From: Rathayibacter caricis DSM 15933
GTDB taxonomy: Bacteria > Actinomycetota > Actinomycetes > Actinomycetales > Microbacteriaceae
Assembly (NCBI RefSeq): GCF_003044275.1
Contig: NZ_PZPL01000001.1
Coordinates: 2,046,001 to 2,110,000 of the forward strand
Reading direction: 5' to 3'
DNA length: 64,000 nucleotides
Shown: positions 9,012 to 18,201 of the stretch, piece by piece
How the letters are laid out: the number at the start of each line of letters is the position of its first letter
How positions within the stretch are numbered: position 1 is the stretch's first letter
The notes under the pieces: model-generated
What the model saw: the letters and a program-made list of their open reading frames with translations, nothing else
Database searches by the model: none
Told to the model about the DNA's origin: nothing
Position numbers and translations under genes: made by a program

Positions 9012-9563
9012 GTGCGCTCGCGCCTCTGGCCACCGGTCGTCCTGGCCTGCGTCCTCGGACTCGCCGGATGCTCCTCGCAGCCGGTCGTCGACGTCCCCGC
9101 GACGGCGGGAGCGGGAGCGACGCTCACTCCGACTCCGATCGCCACCCGGGATTCGACGCCGTCGTCCGCCGGCCCTGCTCTGGACTGCGCGGTCGTGCTG
9201 CCCGGGTCGAGGCTCGAGCAGGACCTCGGCCTGCCGAGCGGCGCAGCGGGCCTCGCGGACGACGGCTCGAGCTGCTCCTACGCCATCGCGGGCAACCCCG
9301 AGGCGGTCGTCGTCACGCTCACGCCGGCCCGGCTCCTCGAGACGTTCCGCGGAGCGGGGGAGGCGGTCGGAGCCGTGTCCGTACCTCTGGGGGAGGCGGC
9401 GTACCGACGCACTGCGCCCGAGGGCGGGACCGAGCCGTCCGAGCTCGCTGTCCTCGCCGGCGGGTATGAGCTGCGCATCGTCTCCTACGTCGGCGACTCC
9501 GCCGTCGTGGTGCAGTGGGCCCAGACCGTGTTCGCCTCGGTGGACGTCCGCCTGGTGGTCTGA
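9012..9563 (+). CDS. Predicted lipoprotein, paralogue of the gene at 10494
   Basis: This 183-residue product has a lipobox LGLAGC with the modified Cys at position 20, so it should be anchored on the outer membrane face. A Thr/Pro/Ala-rich linker (about 25-55) precedes one small domain with conserved features LDC-x2-VLP, LPSG, C-x3-IAGNP. The same features appear in the lipoprotein at 10494, and the pair bracket truA. No enzymatic motif is visible and I do not recognise the family. The GTG start has an excellent GGAAGGAG ribosome site. Function is unknown. Confidence 0.8.
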   Translation: MRSRLWPPVVLACVLGLAGCSSQPVVDVPATAGAGATLTPTPIATRDSTPSSAGPALDCAVVLPGSRLEQDLGLPSGAAGLADDGSSCSYAIAGNPEAVVVTLTPARLLETFRGAGEAVGAVSVPLGEAAYRRTAPEGGTEPSELAVLAGGYELRIVSYVGDSAVVVQWAQTVFASVDVRLVV

Positions 9564-9594
9564 GGGCCGTCCGACCTCATCGGGGCACGGCACC

Positions 9595-9600
9595 TAGACT
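9595..9600 (+). promoter_or_regulatory. Leaderless promoter -10 of truA
   Basis: TAGACT is followed by exactly 6 nt and then the GTG start of truA, so the predicted transcription start coincides with the start codon. No Shine-Dalgarno sequence is present. Confidence 0.6.
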
Positions 9601-9606
9601 CGTCGG

Positions 9607-10497
9607 GTGCTTCACCGCGTCCGCCTCGACCTGGCCTACGACGGCTCCCACTTCTCGGGCTGGGCCCTCCAGCCCGGACTCCGCACGGTGCAGGGGGTGC
9701 TCGAGGACGCGCTGTCGAAGGTGCTCCGGACTCCCGAGCGCACCACCGTCACCGTCGCGGGTCGGACGGACGTCGGGGTGCACGCGAGCGCCCAAGTCGC
9801 GCACGCGGACCTCACCGAGGAGCAGTGGACCCGCTTGAGCGGCGGGCGGCGCGCGGGGGAGGGCGTCCTGCCGCAGGAGGCGGTGCTGGAACGGCGGCTC
9901 CGGGGGATCCTGGGTCAGTACTCCGACCTCAGCGTGCACCGCGTCTCGCGAGCGCCCGACGGCTTCGACGCGCGCTTCTCGGCGCGCTGGCGGCGCTACG
10001 AGTACCGCCTGGCCGACGCCTCCTCCCTCCGCCACCCGCTCGAGCGCGCGTACACGACCTGGATCACGGAGTCGGTGGACGAGGCCGCGATGAACCGTGC
10101 GGCGCAGTCCCTCCTGGGGCTGCACGACTACGCGTCGTTCTGCCGAGCGCGGGTCGGCGCCACGACGATCCGCACGCTGCTCGACTTCGACTGGGAGCGC
10201 GATCGCGACGGAGTGCTGCACGCGCACCTGAGGGCCGACGCCTTCTGCCACAGCATGGTGCGCGCGCTCGTGGGCGCGTGCGTCGCGGTGGGGAACGGAC
10301 GCCTCGCCGAGGGCGACGTCGAGCCGCTGCGCGACGCCGTCGCCCGCACCAACGCCTTCGCCGTGATGCCGGCGCGGGGGCTCGTCCTGCGCGAGGTCGA
10401 CTATCCTGAGGACTCCTCGCTCGCCGAGCGCGCCGTCCTGACGCGCATGCGCCGGACCCTGCCGGTCGTCGAGCCCGTGCCGGAGGACCCGTCATGA
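9607..10497 (+). CDS. truA: tRNA pseudouridine(38-40) synthase TruA
   Basis: TruA isomerises uridines 38-40 in tRNA anticodon arms. The 296-residue product starts LHRVRLDLAYDGSHFSGWA. The catalytic aspartate motif VAGRTDVGVHA is clear, followed by RVSRAPDGFDARFSARWRRY. A later segment FCHSMVRALVGACVAVG is also conserved. The family is often encoded just after rplQ, as here. The stop overlaps the start of the downstream lipoprotein (ATGA). An inserted loop around residues 75-95 is Gly/Arg-rich and may be lineage-specific. Confidence 0.96.
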   Translation: MLHRVRLDLAYDGSHFSGWALQPGLRTVQGVLEDALSKVLRTPERTTVTVAGRTDVGVHASAQVAHADLTEEQWTRLSGGRRAGEGVLPQEAVLERRLRGILGQYSDLSVHRVSRAPDGFDARFSARWRRYEYRLADASSLRHPLERAYTTWITESVDEAAMNRAAQSLLGLHDYASFCRARVGATTIRTLLDFDWERDRDGVLHAHLRADAFCHSMVRALVGACVAVGNGRLAEGDVEPLRDAVARTNAFAVMPARGLVLREVDYPEDSSLAERAVLTRMRRTLPVVEPVPEDPS

Positions 10498-11060
10498 TCC
10501 GCTCCCCGCGTCTCGCGCTGCCCGCTGCCGCACTGGTGCTCGCTCTGGCGGGCTGCTCCGGCGGTGCGGTCGACATCCCGGAGTCGTCGCAGCCGACGAT
10601 CGCGACGCAGGAGCCGGGCGCCTCCGTCGCGCCGCAGCAGACCGCCGAGCCCGTCGTGCCGTCCCCGACGATCGAGACCCTCGACTGCGAGGCGGTCCTG
10701 CCGGTCGAGACGATCGAGTCCGTGCTCGAGCTGCCGAGCGGATTCGCGACACCCGGAGAGCAGCCCGCCGGCTGCGCCTGGACCATGGCGGGGAACCCCT
10801 CGGCCCTGCTGCTGCAGACCGCGACGGAAGCGACGCTCGCAGAGGTGTCGACGCGGCAGGCCGCGACGCCCGGTGCGCTCGCCAGCGATCTCGGAGAGGC
10901 CGCGTTCTTCCGGCCGGCGGACGCCGCGCTCGATCCGGCGTCGACGCTCACGGTGCTGTCCGGGGACCGGCTGCTGTCGCTCCGATCCTCGGTGGGGGAT
11001 CAGGCGGCGCTCGAGACGCTGGCGGAGGACGTGATCGCGGCGCTCGACGCCGAGGAGTGA
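10494..11060 (+). CDS. Predicted lipoprotein, paralogue of the gene at 9012
   Basis: The 188-residue product carries the lipobox LALAGC with Cys21, a Pro/Thr/Glu-rich linker, and a domain aligning with the 9012 product: LDC-x2-VLP, LPSG, C-x-W-x-MAGNPSALLL, then a late DLGEAAF block matching PLGEAAY. It overlaps the truA stop by four bases (ATGA) and is thus translationally coupled to truA. Function is unknown. Expression from the same transcript as a tRNA-modification enzyme is not informative about role. Confidence 0.82.
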   Translation: MIRSPRLALPAAALVLALAGCSGGAVDIPESSQPTIATQEPGASVAPQQTAEPVVPSPTIETLDCEAVLPVETIESVLELPSGFATPGEQPAGCAWTMAGNPSALLLQTATEATLAEVSTRQAATPGALASDLGEAAFFRPADAALDPASTLTVLSGDRLLSLRSSVGDQAALETLAEDVIAALDAEE

Positions 11061-11124
11061 CTCCGACGCGTGGCTGCGATGAGTGGCTGCGGCCTCCGCG
11101 CTACCGCTGACGGCGTCCTTGCTG

Positions 11125-11160
11125 TAATGTTGACCTTTGGTGTTTTCGGCCGTGTGCCGA
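11125..11160 (+). promoter_or_regulatory. rplM promoter and conserved leader block
   Basis: The -10 TAATGT (11125-11130) is followed by TGACC and TTTGGTGTTTT (to 11146), then a hairpin with arms TCGGC/GCCGA (11146-11160). This matches the infA block at 5538-5577 in order and spacing. The leader to rplM is about 130 nt, long enough for regulation. Confidence 0.55.
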
Positions 11161-11267
11161 GCGCCCGAAGTTGAGCCCTCCACCGGATCGGTTCGCCCCC
11201 TCGCGGGGCGAACGGCCACGGAGCGGGATTCACGAACACCTCACTCCGACCAGAAAGCAGCACTCAC

Positions 11268-11714
11268 GTGACTCGCACTTTTTCTCCGAAGCCGGCTGAC
11301 GTCCAGCACGACTGGATCGTCATCGACGCGTCCGACGTCGTGCTCGGCCGTCTCGCCACCCACGCCGCGGCGCTCCTGCGCGGCAAGCACAAGGCCACCT
11401 TCGCGCCGCACATGGACATGGGCGACTTCGTCATCATCGTCAACGCCGAGAAGGTCGCCCTCACCGGTCAGAAGCTCCTCCAGAAGAAGGCGTACCGCCA
11501 CTCCGGCTACCCGGGCGGCCTCTCGGCCACCACGTACGCCGAGCTCCTCGAGAAGAACCCGATCCGCGCCGTCGAGAAGGCCATCCGCGGAATGCTCCCC
11601 AAGAACTCCCTCGGTCGTGCGCAGCTGCGCAAGCTGAAGGTCTACACGGGCACCGAGCACCCCCACGCGGCGCAGCAGCCCAAGGCGTACGCCTTCACCC
11701 AGGTCGCCCAGTAG
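11268..11714 (+). CDS. rplM: 50S ribosomal protein L13
   Basis: L13 is an early-assembly large-subunit protein. The 148-residue product contains [32 protein letters not shown] and [18 protein letters not shown], diagnostic for the family. The GTG start at 11268 is fixed by the conserved N-terminus. It forms the usual pair with rpsI 53 bp downstream and has its own promoter/leader at 11125. Confidence 0.98.
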   Translation: MTRTFSPKPADVQHDWIVIDASDVVLGRLATHAAALLRGKHKATFAPHMDMGDFVIIVNAEKVALTGQKLLQKKAYRHSGYPGGLSATTYAELLEKNPIRAVEKAIRGMLPKNSLGRAQLRKLKVYTGTEHPHAAQQPKAYAFTQVAQ

Positions 11715-11767
11715 GCTCCGGCCCTCCCCGACACCTCAGACTTCGAAGACAAAGGATCACCTACACC

Positions 11768-12253
11768 GTGGCGAAGATCGCAGACCAGATCGACGTGGCT
11801 CCCGAGAGCTACTCCACCGAAAGCGCGGCCACCGAGGCGTCCTCGACGCCCCGCGCCGTCCTCAACGTCTCCGGCGCAGCCGTGGGCCGACGCAAGCAGG
11901 CCATCGCCCGCGTGCGCCTGGTCCCGGGCTCCGGCAGCCTGACCGTGAACGCCCGCGAGTTCGCGGAGTACTTCCCCAACAAGCTGCACCAGCAGCTGAT
12001 CACCGACCCCTTCAAGGTGCTCGACCTCGTCGGCTCGTACGACGTCGTCGCGAAGATCACCGGCGGCGGCCCCTCCGGCCAGGCCGGCGCGCTGCGCCTC
12101 GCCATCGCGCGTGCGCTCAACGAGATCGACCGCGAGAACAACCGCGCGATCCTCAAGAAGGCGGGCTTCCTGACCCGCGACGCTCGCGTCATCGAGCGCA
12201 AGAAGGCCGGTCTCAAGAAGGCCCGCAAGGCGTCGCAGTTCTCGAAGCGCTAG
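11768..12253 (+). CDS. rpsI: 30S ribosomal protein S9
   Basis: S9 lies in the 30S head and its C-terminal tail reaches the P-site tRNA. The 161-residue product has an N-terminal extension of about 30 residues ([20 protein letters not shown]), as in other actinobacteria. The core follows ([36 protein letters not shown]) and ends SQFSKR, the canonical tail. Start is GTG with an AAAGGATCACC ribosome site. It is co-transcribed with rplM. Confidence 0.98.
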   Translation: MAKIADQIDVAPESYSTESAATEASSTPRAVLNVSGAAVGRRKQAIARVRLVPGSGSLTVNAREFAEYFPNKLHQQLITDPFKVLDLVGSYDVVAKITGGGPSGQAGALRLAIARALNEIDRENNRAILKKAGFLTRDARVIERKKAGLKKARKASQFSKR

Positions 12254-12258
12254 TCGGT

Positions 12259-12275
12259 GCGGCCCGACGGGCCGC
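12259..12275 (+). terminator. Small hairpin between rpsI and glmM
   Basis: GCGGCCC (12259-12265) pairs with GGGCCGC (12269-12275) around a 3-nt loop, six bases after the rpsI stop. It is a compact, possibly leaky terminator, so some glmM transcription may come from the rplM promoter. Confidence 0.4.
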
Positions 12276-12308
12276 TCGATCAGTAGCTCGAGAAGTGGAC
12301 TGCGCACT

Positions 12309-13658
12309 ATGACGCGCCTGTTCGGAACCGACGGCGTCCGTGGCCTCGCCAATCGCGAGGTCACGGCCGACCTGGCTCTCGGCCTCGCCCAGGCGGCCGC
12401 CCGTGTACTCGGTGCGGCCGCCCGTGCGGAGGGTCGACGCCCCCTCGCGGTACTCGCCCGCGACCCCAGAATCTCCGGTCAGTTCATCGGCGCCGCTGTC
12501 GCCGCCGGACTCGCCAGTGCGGGAGTCGACGTCCTCGACGCCGGCGTCATCCCGACCCCTGCCACCGCGTACCTGATCGCGGACGAGCAGGCGGACTTCG
12601 GCGTGATGATCTCGGCCTCGCACAACCCCGCCGCCGACAACGGCATCAAGTTCTTCGCCGCGGGCGGGCGCAAGCTCCCCGACGAGCTCGAGAACCGCAT
12701 CGAGGCGGCTCTCGGCGTTCCGCCGCTGACCCCGACCGGTGCCGACGTCGGCCGCATCCGCCGCTTCTCCGACGCGGAGGACCGCTACGTGGTCCACCTC
12801 CTCGGCTCGCTCGGCAGCACCCGCCTCGACGGGCTCCACGTGGTCATCGACTGCGCCCACGGCGCGGCCGCCGGCATCTCGCCCGAGGTCTTCACGGACG
12901 CGGGCGCCACGGTCACCGTCATCGGCAACGACCCCGACGGCCTCAACATCAACGACGGCGTCGGCTCGACCCACCTCGAGCACGTCGCCGAGGCGGTCGT
13001 CGCGGCCGGAGCGGATCTCGGCATCGCCCACGACGGCGACGCGGACCGCTGCCTCGCGGTGGACGCCACCGGCCGGACGATCGACGGCGACCAGATCATG
13101 GCGATCCTCGCCACATCGATGGCCCGCCGCGGCGTGCTGCGCGACAACGTGCTCGTCGCGACCGTGATGAGCAACCTCGGTCTGAAGCTCGCGATGGCCG
13201 ACGCGGGCATCCGCGTCATCGAGACCGCCGTCGGCGACCGCTACGTCCTCGAGGCGATGAACGACGGCGGCTACTCGCTCGGCGGCGAGCAGTCCGGCCA
13301 CGTCATCATGAGCCGCTTCGCCACCACCGGCGACGGCGTGCTCACCGCGCTCCAGCTCGCCGCCGAGATGGCCCGGACCGGCAGGAGCATCGCCGATCTG
13401 GCCGCGGTCATGAGCGTGTTCCCGCAGACCCTCGTCAACGTCCGCGGTGTCGACCGCGAGGGCGTGCACGCCGACGAGGTCATCGCGGCGGCCGTCGCCG
13501 ACGCCTCGGCCGAGCTCGGCACCGACGGCCGCGTCCTGCTCCGCCCCTCGGGCACCGAGCCGATGGTGCGCGTGATGGTCGAGGCGAAGACGCAGGAGAC
13601 GGCGGATCGTCTCGCGCAGTCTCTGGCCGACGTCGTGCTGGAGCAGCTGCGCACCTAG
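12309..13658 (+). CDS. glmM: Phosphoglucosamine mutase
   Basis: GlmM converts glucosamine-6-phosphate to glucosamine-1-phosphate for UDP-GlcNAc and peptidoglycan synthesis. The phosphoserine loop [16 protein letters not shown] places the catalytic Ser at 104. The metal-binding loop is [12 protein letters not shown], and the C-terminal phosphate-binding loop is [16 protein letters not shown]. The 449-residue length is typical. glmS, which makes its substrate, lies close by on the same strand at 14866, with coaA on the opposite strand between them. Confidence 0.97.
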   Translation: MTRLFGTDGVRGLANREVTADLALGLAQAAARVLGAAARAEGRRPLAVLARDPRISGQFIGAAVAAGLASAGVDVLDAGVIPTPATAYLIADEQADFGVMISASHNPAADNGIKFFAAGGRKLPDELENRIEAALGVPPLTPTGADVGRIRRFSDAEDRYVVHLLGSLGSTRLDGLHVVIDCAHGAAAGISPEVFTDAGATVTVIGNDPDGLNINDGVGSTHLEHVAEAVVAAGADLGIAHDGDADRCLAVDATGRTIDGDQIMAILATSMARRGVLRDNVLVATVMSNLGLKLAMADAGIRVIETAVGDRYVLEAMNDGGYSLGGEQSGHVIMSRFATTGDGVLTALQLAAEMARTGRSIADLAAVMSVFPQTLVNVRGVDREGVHADEVIAAAVADASAELGTDGRVLLRPSGTEPMVRVMVEAKTQETADRLAQSLADVVLEQLRT

Positions 13659-13680
13659 GGGTCGGCGCTCCGGCGCTGGT

Positions 13681-13796
13681 GGATCTCGATACGCCCGCTG
13701 CGCGGGCTACTCGATCAGCAAGCAGTGGAAGACCTCCTCGGAGGAGGCCCGCCATCATCTGCTGGTCGAGTAGCCCCGGAGGGGCGTATCGAGACC
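13681..13796. repeat. Inverted pair of ~38-bp palindromic intergenic repeats
   Basis: Unit 1 (13681-13720) and the reverse complement of unit 2 (13760-13796) share TCTCGATACGCCC and GGGCTACTCGA then CAGCA. Each unit also folds on itself (GCCCGC/GCGGGC in unit 1, GCCCC/GGGGC in unit 2). A third small hairpin (CCTCC/GGAGG, 13733-13747) sits between them. The element fills the gap between convergent glmM and coaA and may act as a bidirectional terminator. The form is that of dispersed REP-like elements, but only this pair is clearly present in the window. Confidence 0.7.
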
Positions 13797-13829
13797 CACG
13801 GACTCCAGGAAGACCGTGTCCACCCTGCG

Positions 13830-14786
13830 TCAGATCTTGCGGAGCAGCACCGACGACACGGCGTGGTCGGACTGCTTGCGCAGCACCAGACTCGCGCGGC
13901 TGCGGGTCGGACGCACGTTCTGCACGAGGTTCGGCTCGTTGATCGCGGTCCAGATGCTCCGTGCCCGCTCACGGGCCTCGTCGGGCGTGAGCGACGCGTA
14001 GCGGTGGAAGTACGAGTTCGGGTTCGCGAACGCGCCCTGCTGCAGAGCGAGGAAGCGCTCCTCGTACCAGCGGGCGATGTCGCCCGTGCGCGCGTCGACG
14101 TAGACGGTGAAGTCGAACAGGTCGCTGACCGCGAGGCCGTGGCCCGGGACCGGAGGCTGCAGCACGTTCAGGCCCTCGACGATCAGCACGTCGGGTCGGC
14201 GCACCACGATCTCGGCATCGGGGACGATGTCGTACGAGAGGTGCGAGTAGAAGGGCGCGCGCACCTCTGCGGCCCCGCCCTTCACCTCCGAGACGAAGCG
14301 GAGCAGCGCGCGGCGGTCGTACGACTCCGGGAACCCCTTGCGGCTCATCAGCCCGCGCCGCTCGAGCTCGCTGTTGGGCAGGAGGAACCCGTCGGTGGTC
14401 ACCAGCTCGACCCGGGGAGTGTCCTCCCAGCGGGCGAGGAGCTCGCGCAGCAGTCTCGCGATCGTGGACTTGCCGACGGCGACGGAGCCGGCGACTCCGA
14501 TGACGAAGGGCGTGGGCTGAGCGCGCTCGCCGAGGAAGGTGCTGGTCGCCCGGTGCAGGTGGCGGGCTCCCGCCGCGTAGAGGGCGAGGAGCCGCGAGAG
14601 GGGGAGGTACACCTCGGCGACCTCGGTGAGGCTTAACCGGTCGCCGAGTCCGCGCAGCTGCACGACCTCGGTCTCGGTCAGCGGGAGCTCCGTCGACCGG
14701 GCGAGCTCGGCCCAGTCGGAGCGGACGATCTCGACGAACGGGGAGGGCTGCGCCTCTCGCCCGGGTTCGCGAGCTGACGACGGCAC
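13830..14786 (-). CDS. coaA: Type I pantothenate kinase
   Basis: CoaA phosphorylates pantothenate, the first and regulated step of coenzyme A synthesis. The P-loop [17 protein letters not shown], the following [10 protein letters not shown] and [17 protein letters not shown] segments, and the ending [17 protein letters not shown] match the prokaryotic type I family. The frame is open well upstream. I chose the GTG at 14786 (318 residues) because it agrees with family length and is 8 nt after a -10-like TAGGAT (minus strand, 14800-14795). GTG at 14792 is an alternative. It is divergent from glmS and convergent with glmM. Confidence 0.95.
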   Translation of the reverse strand: MPSSAREPGREAQPSPFVEIVRSDWAELARSTELPLTETEVVQLRGLGDRLSLTEVAEVYLPLSRLLALYAAGARHLHRATSTFLGERAQPTPFVIGVAGSVAVGKSTIARLLRELLARWEDTPRVELVTTDGFLLPNSELERRGLMSRKGFPESYDRRALLRFVSEVKGGAAEVRAPFYSHLSYDIVPDAEIVVRRPDVLIVEGLNVLQPPVPGHGLAVSDLFDFTVYVDARTGDIARWYEERFLALQQGAFANPNSYFHRYASLTPDEARERARSIWTAINEPNLVQNVRPTRSRASLVLRKQSDHAVSSVLLRKI

Positions 14787-14852
14787 AATCACCGATCCTA
14801 GCGGCCGGCGACCCTGCGGCCCGGCCGCCGCGATCCGCCCCTCCCGCGCCGT

Positions 14853-14858
14853 TAGGAT
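14853..14858 (+). promoter_or_regulatory. Leaderless promoter -10 of glmS
   Basis: TAGGAT is followed by 7 nt and then the glmS ATG with no Shine-Dalgarno, the geometry of a leaderless transcript. The divergent coaA -10 (minus strand, 14800-14795) is about 55 bp away. Confidence 0.6.
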
Positions 14859-14865
14859 CGAGCGC

Positions 14866-16713
14866 ATGTGTGGAATCGTGGGATACGTCGGCGCGCGTGA
14901 CAGCCTGGCCGTGCTGCTCGGGGGCCTGAAGCGACTGGAGTACCGCGGGTACGACTCCGCGGGCGTGGCCGTGATCGACGCCGATGGCGTGATCGACAGC
15001 CGCAAGCGCTCGGGCAAGCTCAGCGTCCTGGTCGACGACCTCGAAGCGCACCCGCTGGCGCAGGGCACGACCGGCATCGGGCACACCCGGTGGGCGACCC
15101 ACGGTGGGCCGACCGACCGCAACGCCCACCCGCACCTCGCCGACGACGGCAAGCTGGCCGTCATCCACAACGGCATCATCGAGAACTTCCAGCCGCTGAA
15201 GGAGGAGCTCGCCGCCGAGGGCGTCGTCTTCGAGAGCGAGACCGACACCGAGGTGGCCGCTCACCTCATCGCCCGCGAGTACCGCCGGACCGGCGACCTC
15301 GTGCTCGCGTTCCAGGCGATCGTGGCGCGGCTCGAGGGCGCCTTCACGCTGCTCGCCCTGCACCAGGACCAGCCGGGCGTCGTCGTCGGCGCGCGGCGCA
15401 ACTCCCCGCTGGTGATCGGCCTGGGCGACGGCGAGAACTTCCTCGGCTCCGACGTCGCGGCGTTCGTCGAGTTCACCCGCCGCGCCGTCGCGATCGGGCA
15501 GGACCAGATCGTCACGATCACCCCGGACCTCGTCACGGTCACCGACTTCTTCGGGCAGCCGGTCGAGACCGAGCCGTTCGAGATCGCCTGGGACGCCTCC
15601 GCCTCCGAGAAGGGCGGCTGGTCGAGCTTCATGGCGAAGGAGATCACCGAGGGACCCGAGGCCGTCGCGAACACCCTGCGCGGCCGGATCGCCGACGGCA
15701 CGATCACCCTCCCCGAGCTCGAGGGCCTGGACCCTGTCCTGACGGAGATCGACCGGATCACGATCATCGGCTGCGGCACCGCCGCGTACTCGGGCATGGT
15801 CGCCAAGTACGCGATAGAGAAGTGGGCCCGCGTGCCCGTCGAGGTCGAGCTCAGCCACGAGTTCCGCTACCGCGACCCGGTGCTCACGCCCCGCACGCTC
15901 GTCGTCTCGATCAGCCAGTCGGGCGAGACCATGGATACGCTCATGGCGGTCAAGTACGCCCGCGAGAAGGGCGCGAAGACGCTCTCGGTCTGCAACACCC
16001 AGGGCGCGACGATCCCGCGCGAGTCCGACGCGGTCCTCTACACGCACGCCGGCCCGGAGGTGGCGGTCGCGTCGACCAAGGCCTTCGTCGCGCAGATCGC
16101 GGCCCTCTACCTCTTCGGTCTGCACCTCGCGACGCTGCGCGGAGCCTCCTCCGCCGAGGTCGTCGCGTCGCAGGCCGCCGAGCTGGCGGCGATCCCCGAG
16201 AAGCTCTCGAAGGTGCTCGACGCCTCGGACGCCATCGTCCAGCTCGCCGGCTGGATGGCCGACACCCGCGCGGTGCTGTTCCTGGGCCGCCACGTCGGCT
16301 ACCCGGTCGCGCTCGAGGGTGCGCTCAAGCTCAAGGAGCTGGCCTACATCCACGCCGAGGGCTTCGCGGCCGGGGAGCTCAAGCACGGGCCGATCGCGCT
16401 CATCGAGCCGGGCCAGGTCGTCTTCGTGATCGTGCCGAGCCCGAGCGAGTCGTACGAGCTGCAGCGCAAGGTGATCTCGAACATCCAGGAGATCAAGGCG
16501 CGCGGCGCCCGCGTCATCGCGATCGCCGAGCAGGGCGACACCGCGGCGATCCAGATCGCCGACGAGGTCGTGCCGATCCCGCTCGCCGACCCGCTGTTCG
16601 AGCCGCTGCTCGCCGTCACTCCGCTGCAGATGTTCGCGATGGAGCTCGCGACCGCGAAGGGCCTGGACGTCGACCAGCCGCGCAATCTCGCCAAGTCGGT
16701 CACGGTCGAGTGA
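14866..16713 (+). CDS. glmS: Glutamine-fructose-6-phosphate aminotransferase (isomerizing)
   Basis: GlmS makes glucosamine-6-phosphate from fructose-6-phosphate and glutamine, committing carbon to amino-sugar and cell-wall synthesis. The start is decided by the obligatory nucleophile Cys2 in [13 protein letters not shown]. The glutaminase domain includes [21 protein letters not shown]. Two SIS domains follow ([49 protein letters not shown]), and the ending is NLAKSVTVE. The length is 615 residues. No glmS ribozyme is apparent upstream, as expected since transcription seems to start at the ATG. Confidence 0.98.
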   Translation: MCGIVGYVGARDSLAVLLGGLKRLEYRGYDSAGVAVIDADGVIDSRKRSGKLSVLVDDLEAHPLAQGTTGIGHTRWATHGGPTDRNAHPHLADDGKLAVIHNGIIENFQPLKEELAAEGVVFESETDTEVAAHLIAREYRRTGDLVLAFQAIVARLEGAFTLLALHQDQPGVVVGARRNSPLVIGLGDGENFLGSDVAAFVEFTRRAVAIGQDQIVTITPDLVTVTDFFGQPVETEPFEIAWDASASEKGGWSSFMAKEITEGPEAVANTLRGRIADGTITLPELEGLDPVLTEIDRITIIGCGTAAYSGMVAKYAIEKWARVPVEVELSHEFRYRDPVLTPRTLVVSISQSGETMDTLMAVKYAREKGAKTLSVCNTQGATIPRESDAVLYTHAGPEVAVASTKAFVAQIAALYLFGLHLATLRGASSAEVVASQAAELAAIPEKLSKVLDASDAIVQLAGWMADTRAVLFLGRHVGYPVALEGALKLKELAYIHAEGFAAGELKHGPIALIEPGQVVFVIVPSPSESYELQRKVISNIQEIKARGARVIAIAEQGDTAAIQIADEVVPIPLADPLFEPLLAVTPLQMFAMELATAKGLDVDQPRNLAKSVTVE

Positions 16714-16720
16714 CCCTGCC

Positions 16721-17071
16721 GTGATCGTGGGGATCGGCGTGGACGTCGTGGACCTCGCCCGGTTCGGCCGGGCGATCGACCGCACCCCGCGGTTGCGCGA
16801 CCGCCTGTTCGCCGCCAGCGAACGCGACCTGCCGATCGCCTCCCTCGCCGGGCGGTTCGCGGCGAAGGAGGCGTTCATCAAGGCCCTCGGCGACTCGGCG
16901 GGTGCGCGCTGGCACGACATGGTCGTGGAGCGCGACGAGCACGGGAACCCCTCCTTCGCCCTGCACGGAGCGGCCCGGGCCGCCGCCGATGCGCGCGGCA
17001 TCACGCGGGTGCACCTGTCGATGAGCCACGACGCGGGCATCGCGACGGCGTTCGTGGTGGCCGAGTCGTGA
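16721..17071 (+). CDS. acpS: Holo-[acyl-carrier-protein] synthase
   Basis: AcpS transfers 4'-phosphopantetheine from CoA to acyl carrier protein. The 116-residue product shows the metal-binding GIGVDVVDLARFG motif and the RFAAKEAFIKALG motif, both diagnostic of the group I phosphopantetheinyl transferases. GTG start is 8 nt after the glmS stop. Its own stop overlaps the alr start (GTGA), so glmS-acpS-alr-tsaE are likely translated as a coupled series. Confidence 0.96.
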   Translation: MIVGIGVDVVDLARFGRAIDRTPRLRDRLFAASERDLPIASLAGRFAAKEAFIKALGDSAGARWHDMVVERDEHGNPSFALHGAARAAADARGITRVHLSMSHDAGIATAFVVAES

Positions 17072-18201
17072 CCGCTCCACTGTCCTTCCGCGAAGCGCTG
17101 ATCGACACCGACGCGATCCGGAGGAACGTCTCCCGGCTCCGCGAGCTGACCGGCGCCCGCCGCCTCATGGCCGTCGTCAAGGCGAACGGCTACGGGCACG
17201 GCGCCGTGACAGCGGCCCAGGCCGCGCTCGCGGGTGGAGCCGACGCCCTCGGCACCGCCGACCTCCAGGAGGCCGTGGCGCTGCGCGAGGCCGGCGTCCT
17301 CGCTCCGCTGCTCTGCTGGCTGCACGACCCCGGCGAGGACTTCGACGCGGCGATCGAGCACGGGATCGACGTGGCGGTGTCGTCGCTCACCCAGCTGGAG
17401 GCCGTGGCCCAGGCCGCCGAGGACCGCGGCGGCCGGGCGGCCGTGCAGCTCAAGCTCGACACGGGGCTCAGCCGCAACGGCGCTCCCGAGCAGGAGTGGC
17501 CGCTGCTCGTCGAGACGCTCGTGCGCCACGTGGAGCGCGGCACCGTGCACCTGACGGGCGTGCTCTCGCACCTCTCGAACACCTCGCGCGCCGAGGACCT
17601 CGCGCAGCTCGCGCTCCTGTCCCGGGGGGAGGAGCTCCTGCGGGCGAGCGGCGTCCCCGCCCCGATCGTGCATCTGGCGGCAACCGCCGGTGCGCTGAGG
17701 ATCCCGGAGGCGCGCCGCGACATGGTGCGCGCCGGCATCGGCGTCTACGGACTCTCGCCGTTCGACGACGAGACGTCGCTCGAGCTCGGCCTCGTCCCCG
17801 CGATGACGCTGCACGGACGGGTCGCGGGGGTGCGCCGCGTCGACCGGGGCACGGGGGTCAGCTACGACTACACCTACCGGGCCGACGGGGAGACCGGCCT
17901 CGCGCTCGTCCCGTTCGGCTACGCCGACGGCATCCCGCGCAGCGCCTCCGGAGTCGCCGAGGTGGCGATCCGGGGGAGACGCCATCGCATCGCGGGCCGC
18001 GTCGCGATGGACCAGTTCGTCGTCGAGGTGGGCGACGCCCCGATCGAGGTCGGCGACGCCGTGACCCTCTGGGGCGACCCGACGACGGGCGTCCCGTCGG
18101 TCGACGAGTGGGCGCGCTGGTGCGGCACGATCAACTACGAGCTCGTGACGCGGATCGGACCGCGGGTGCAGCGGCGGGTGCTGGGCGGCGATCGTGGCTG
18201 A
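17068..18201 (+). CDS. alr: Alanine racemase
   Basis: This PLP enzyme interconverts L- and D-alanine, supplying D-Ala for peptidoglycan. The PLP lysine is Lys38 in AVVKANGYGHGAVT. The second catalytic residue is the Tyr in GTGVSYDYTYRAD, followed by PFGYADGIPR and RVAMDQFVVEVGD. The 377-residue length is standard. The start overlaps acpS and the end overlaps tsaE by 8 bases, a compact arrangement common in Micrococcales. Confidence 0.97.
   Translation: MTAPLSFREALIDTDAIRRNVSRLRELTGARRLMAVVKANGYGHGAVTAAQAALAGGADALGTADLQEAVALREAGVLAPLLCWLHDPGEDFDAAIEHGIDVAVSSLTQLEAVAQAAEDRGGRAAVQLKLDTGLSRNGAPEQEWPLLVETLVRHVERGTVHLTGVLSHLSNTSRAEDLAQLALLSRGEELLRASGVPAPIVHLAATAGALRIPEARRDMVRAGIGVYGLSPFDDETSLELGLVPAMTLHGRVAGVRRVDRGTGVSYDYTYRADGETGLALVPFGYADGIPRSASGVAEVAIRGRRHRIAGRVAMDQFVVEVGDAPIEVGDAVTLWGDPTTGVPSVDEWARWCGTINYELVTRIGPRVQRRVLGGDRG

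Noticed and set aside
14787..14865. glmS ribozyme upstream of glmS
   Set aside because: The 79-bp gap is taken up by two divergent promoters, and the predicted transcript starts at the ATG, leaving no room for the ribozyme.
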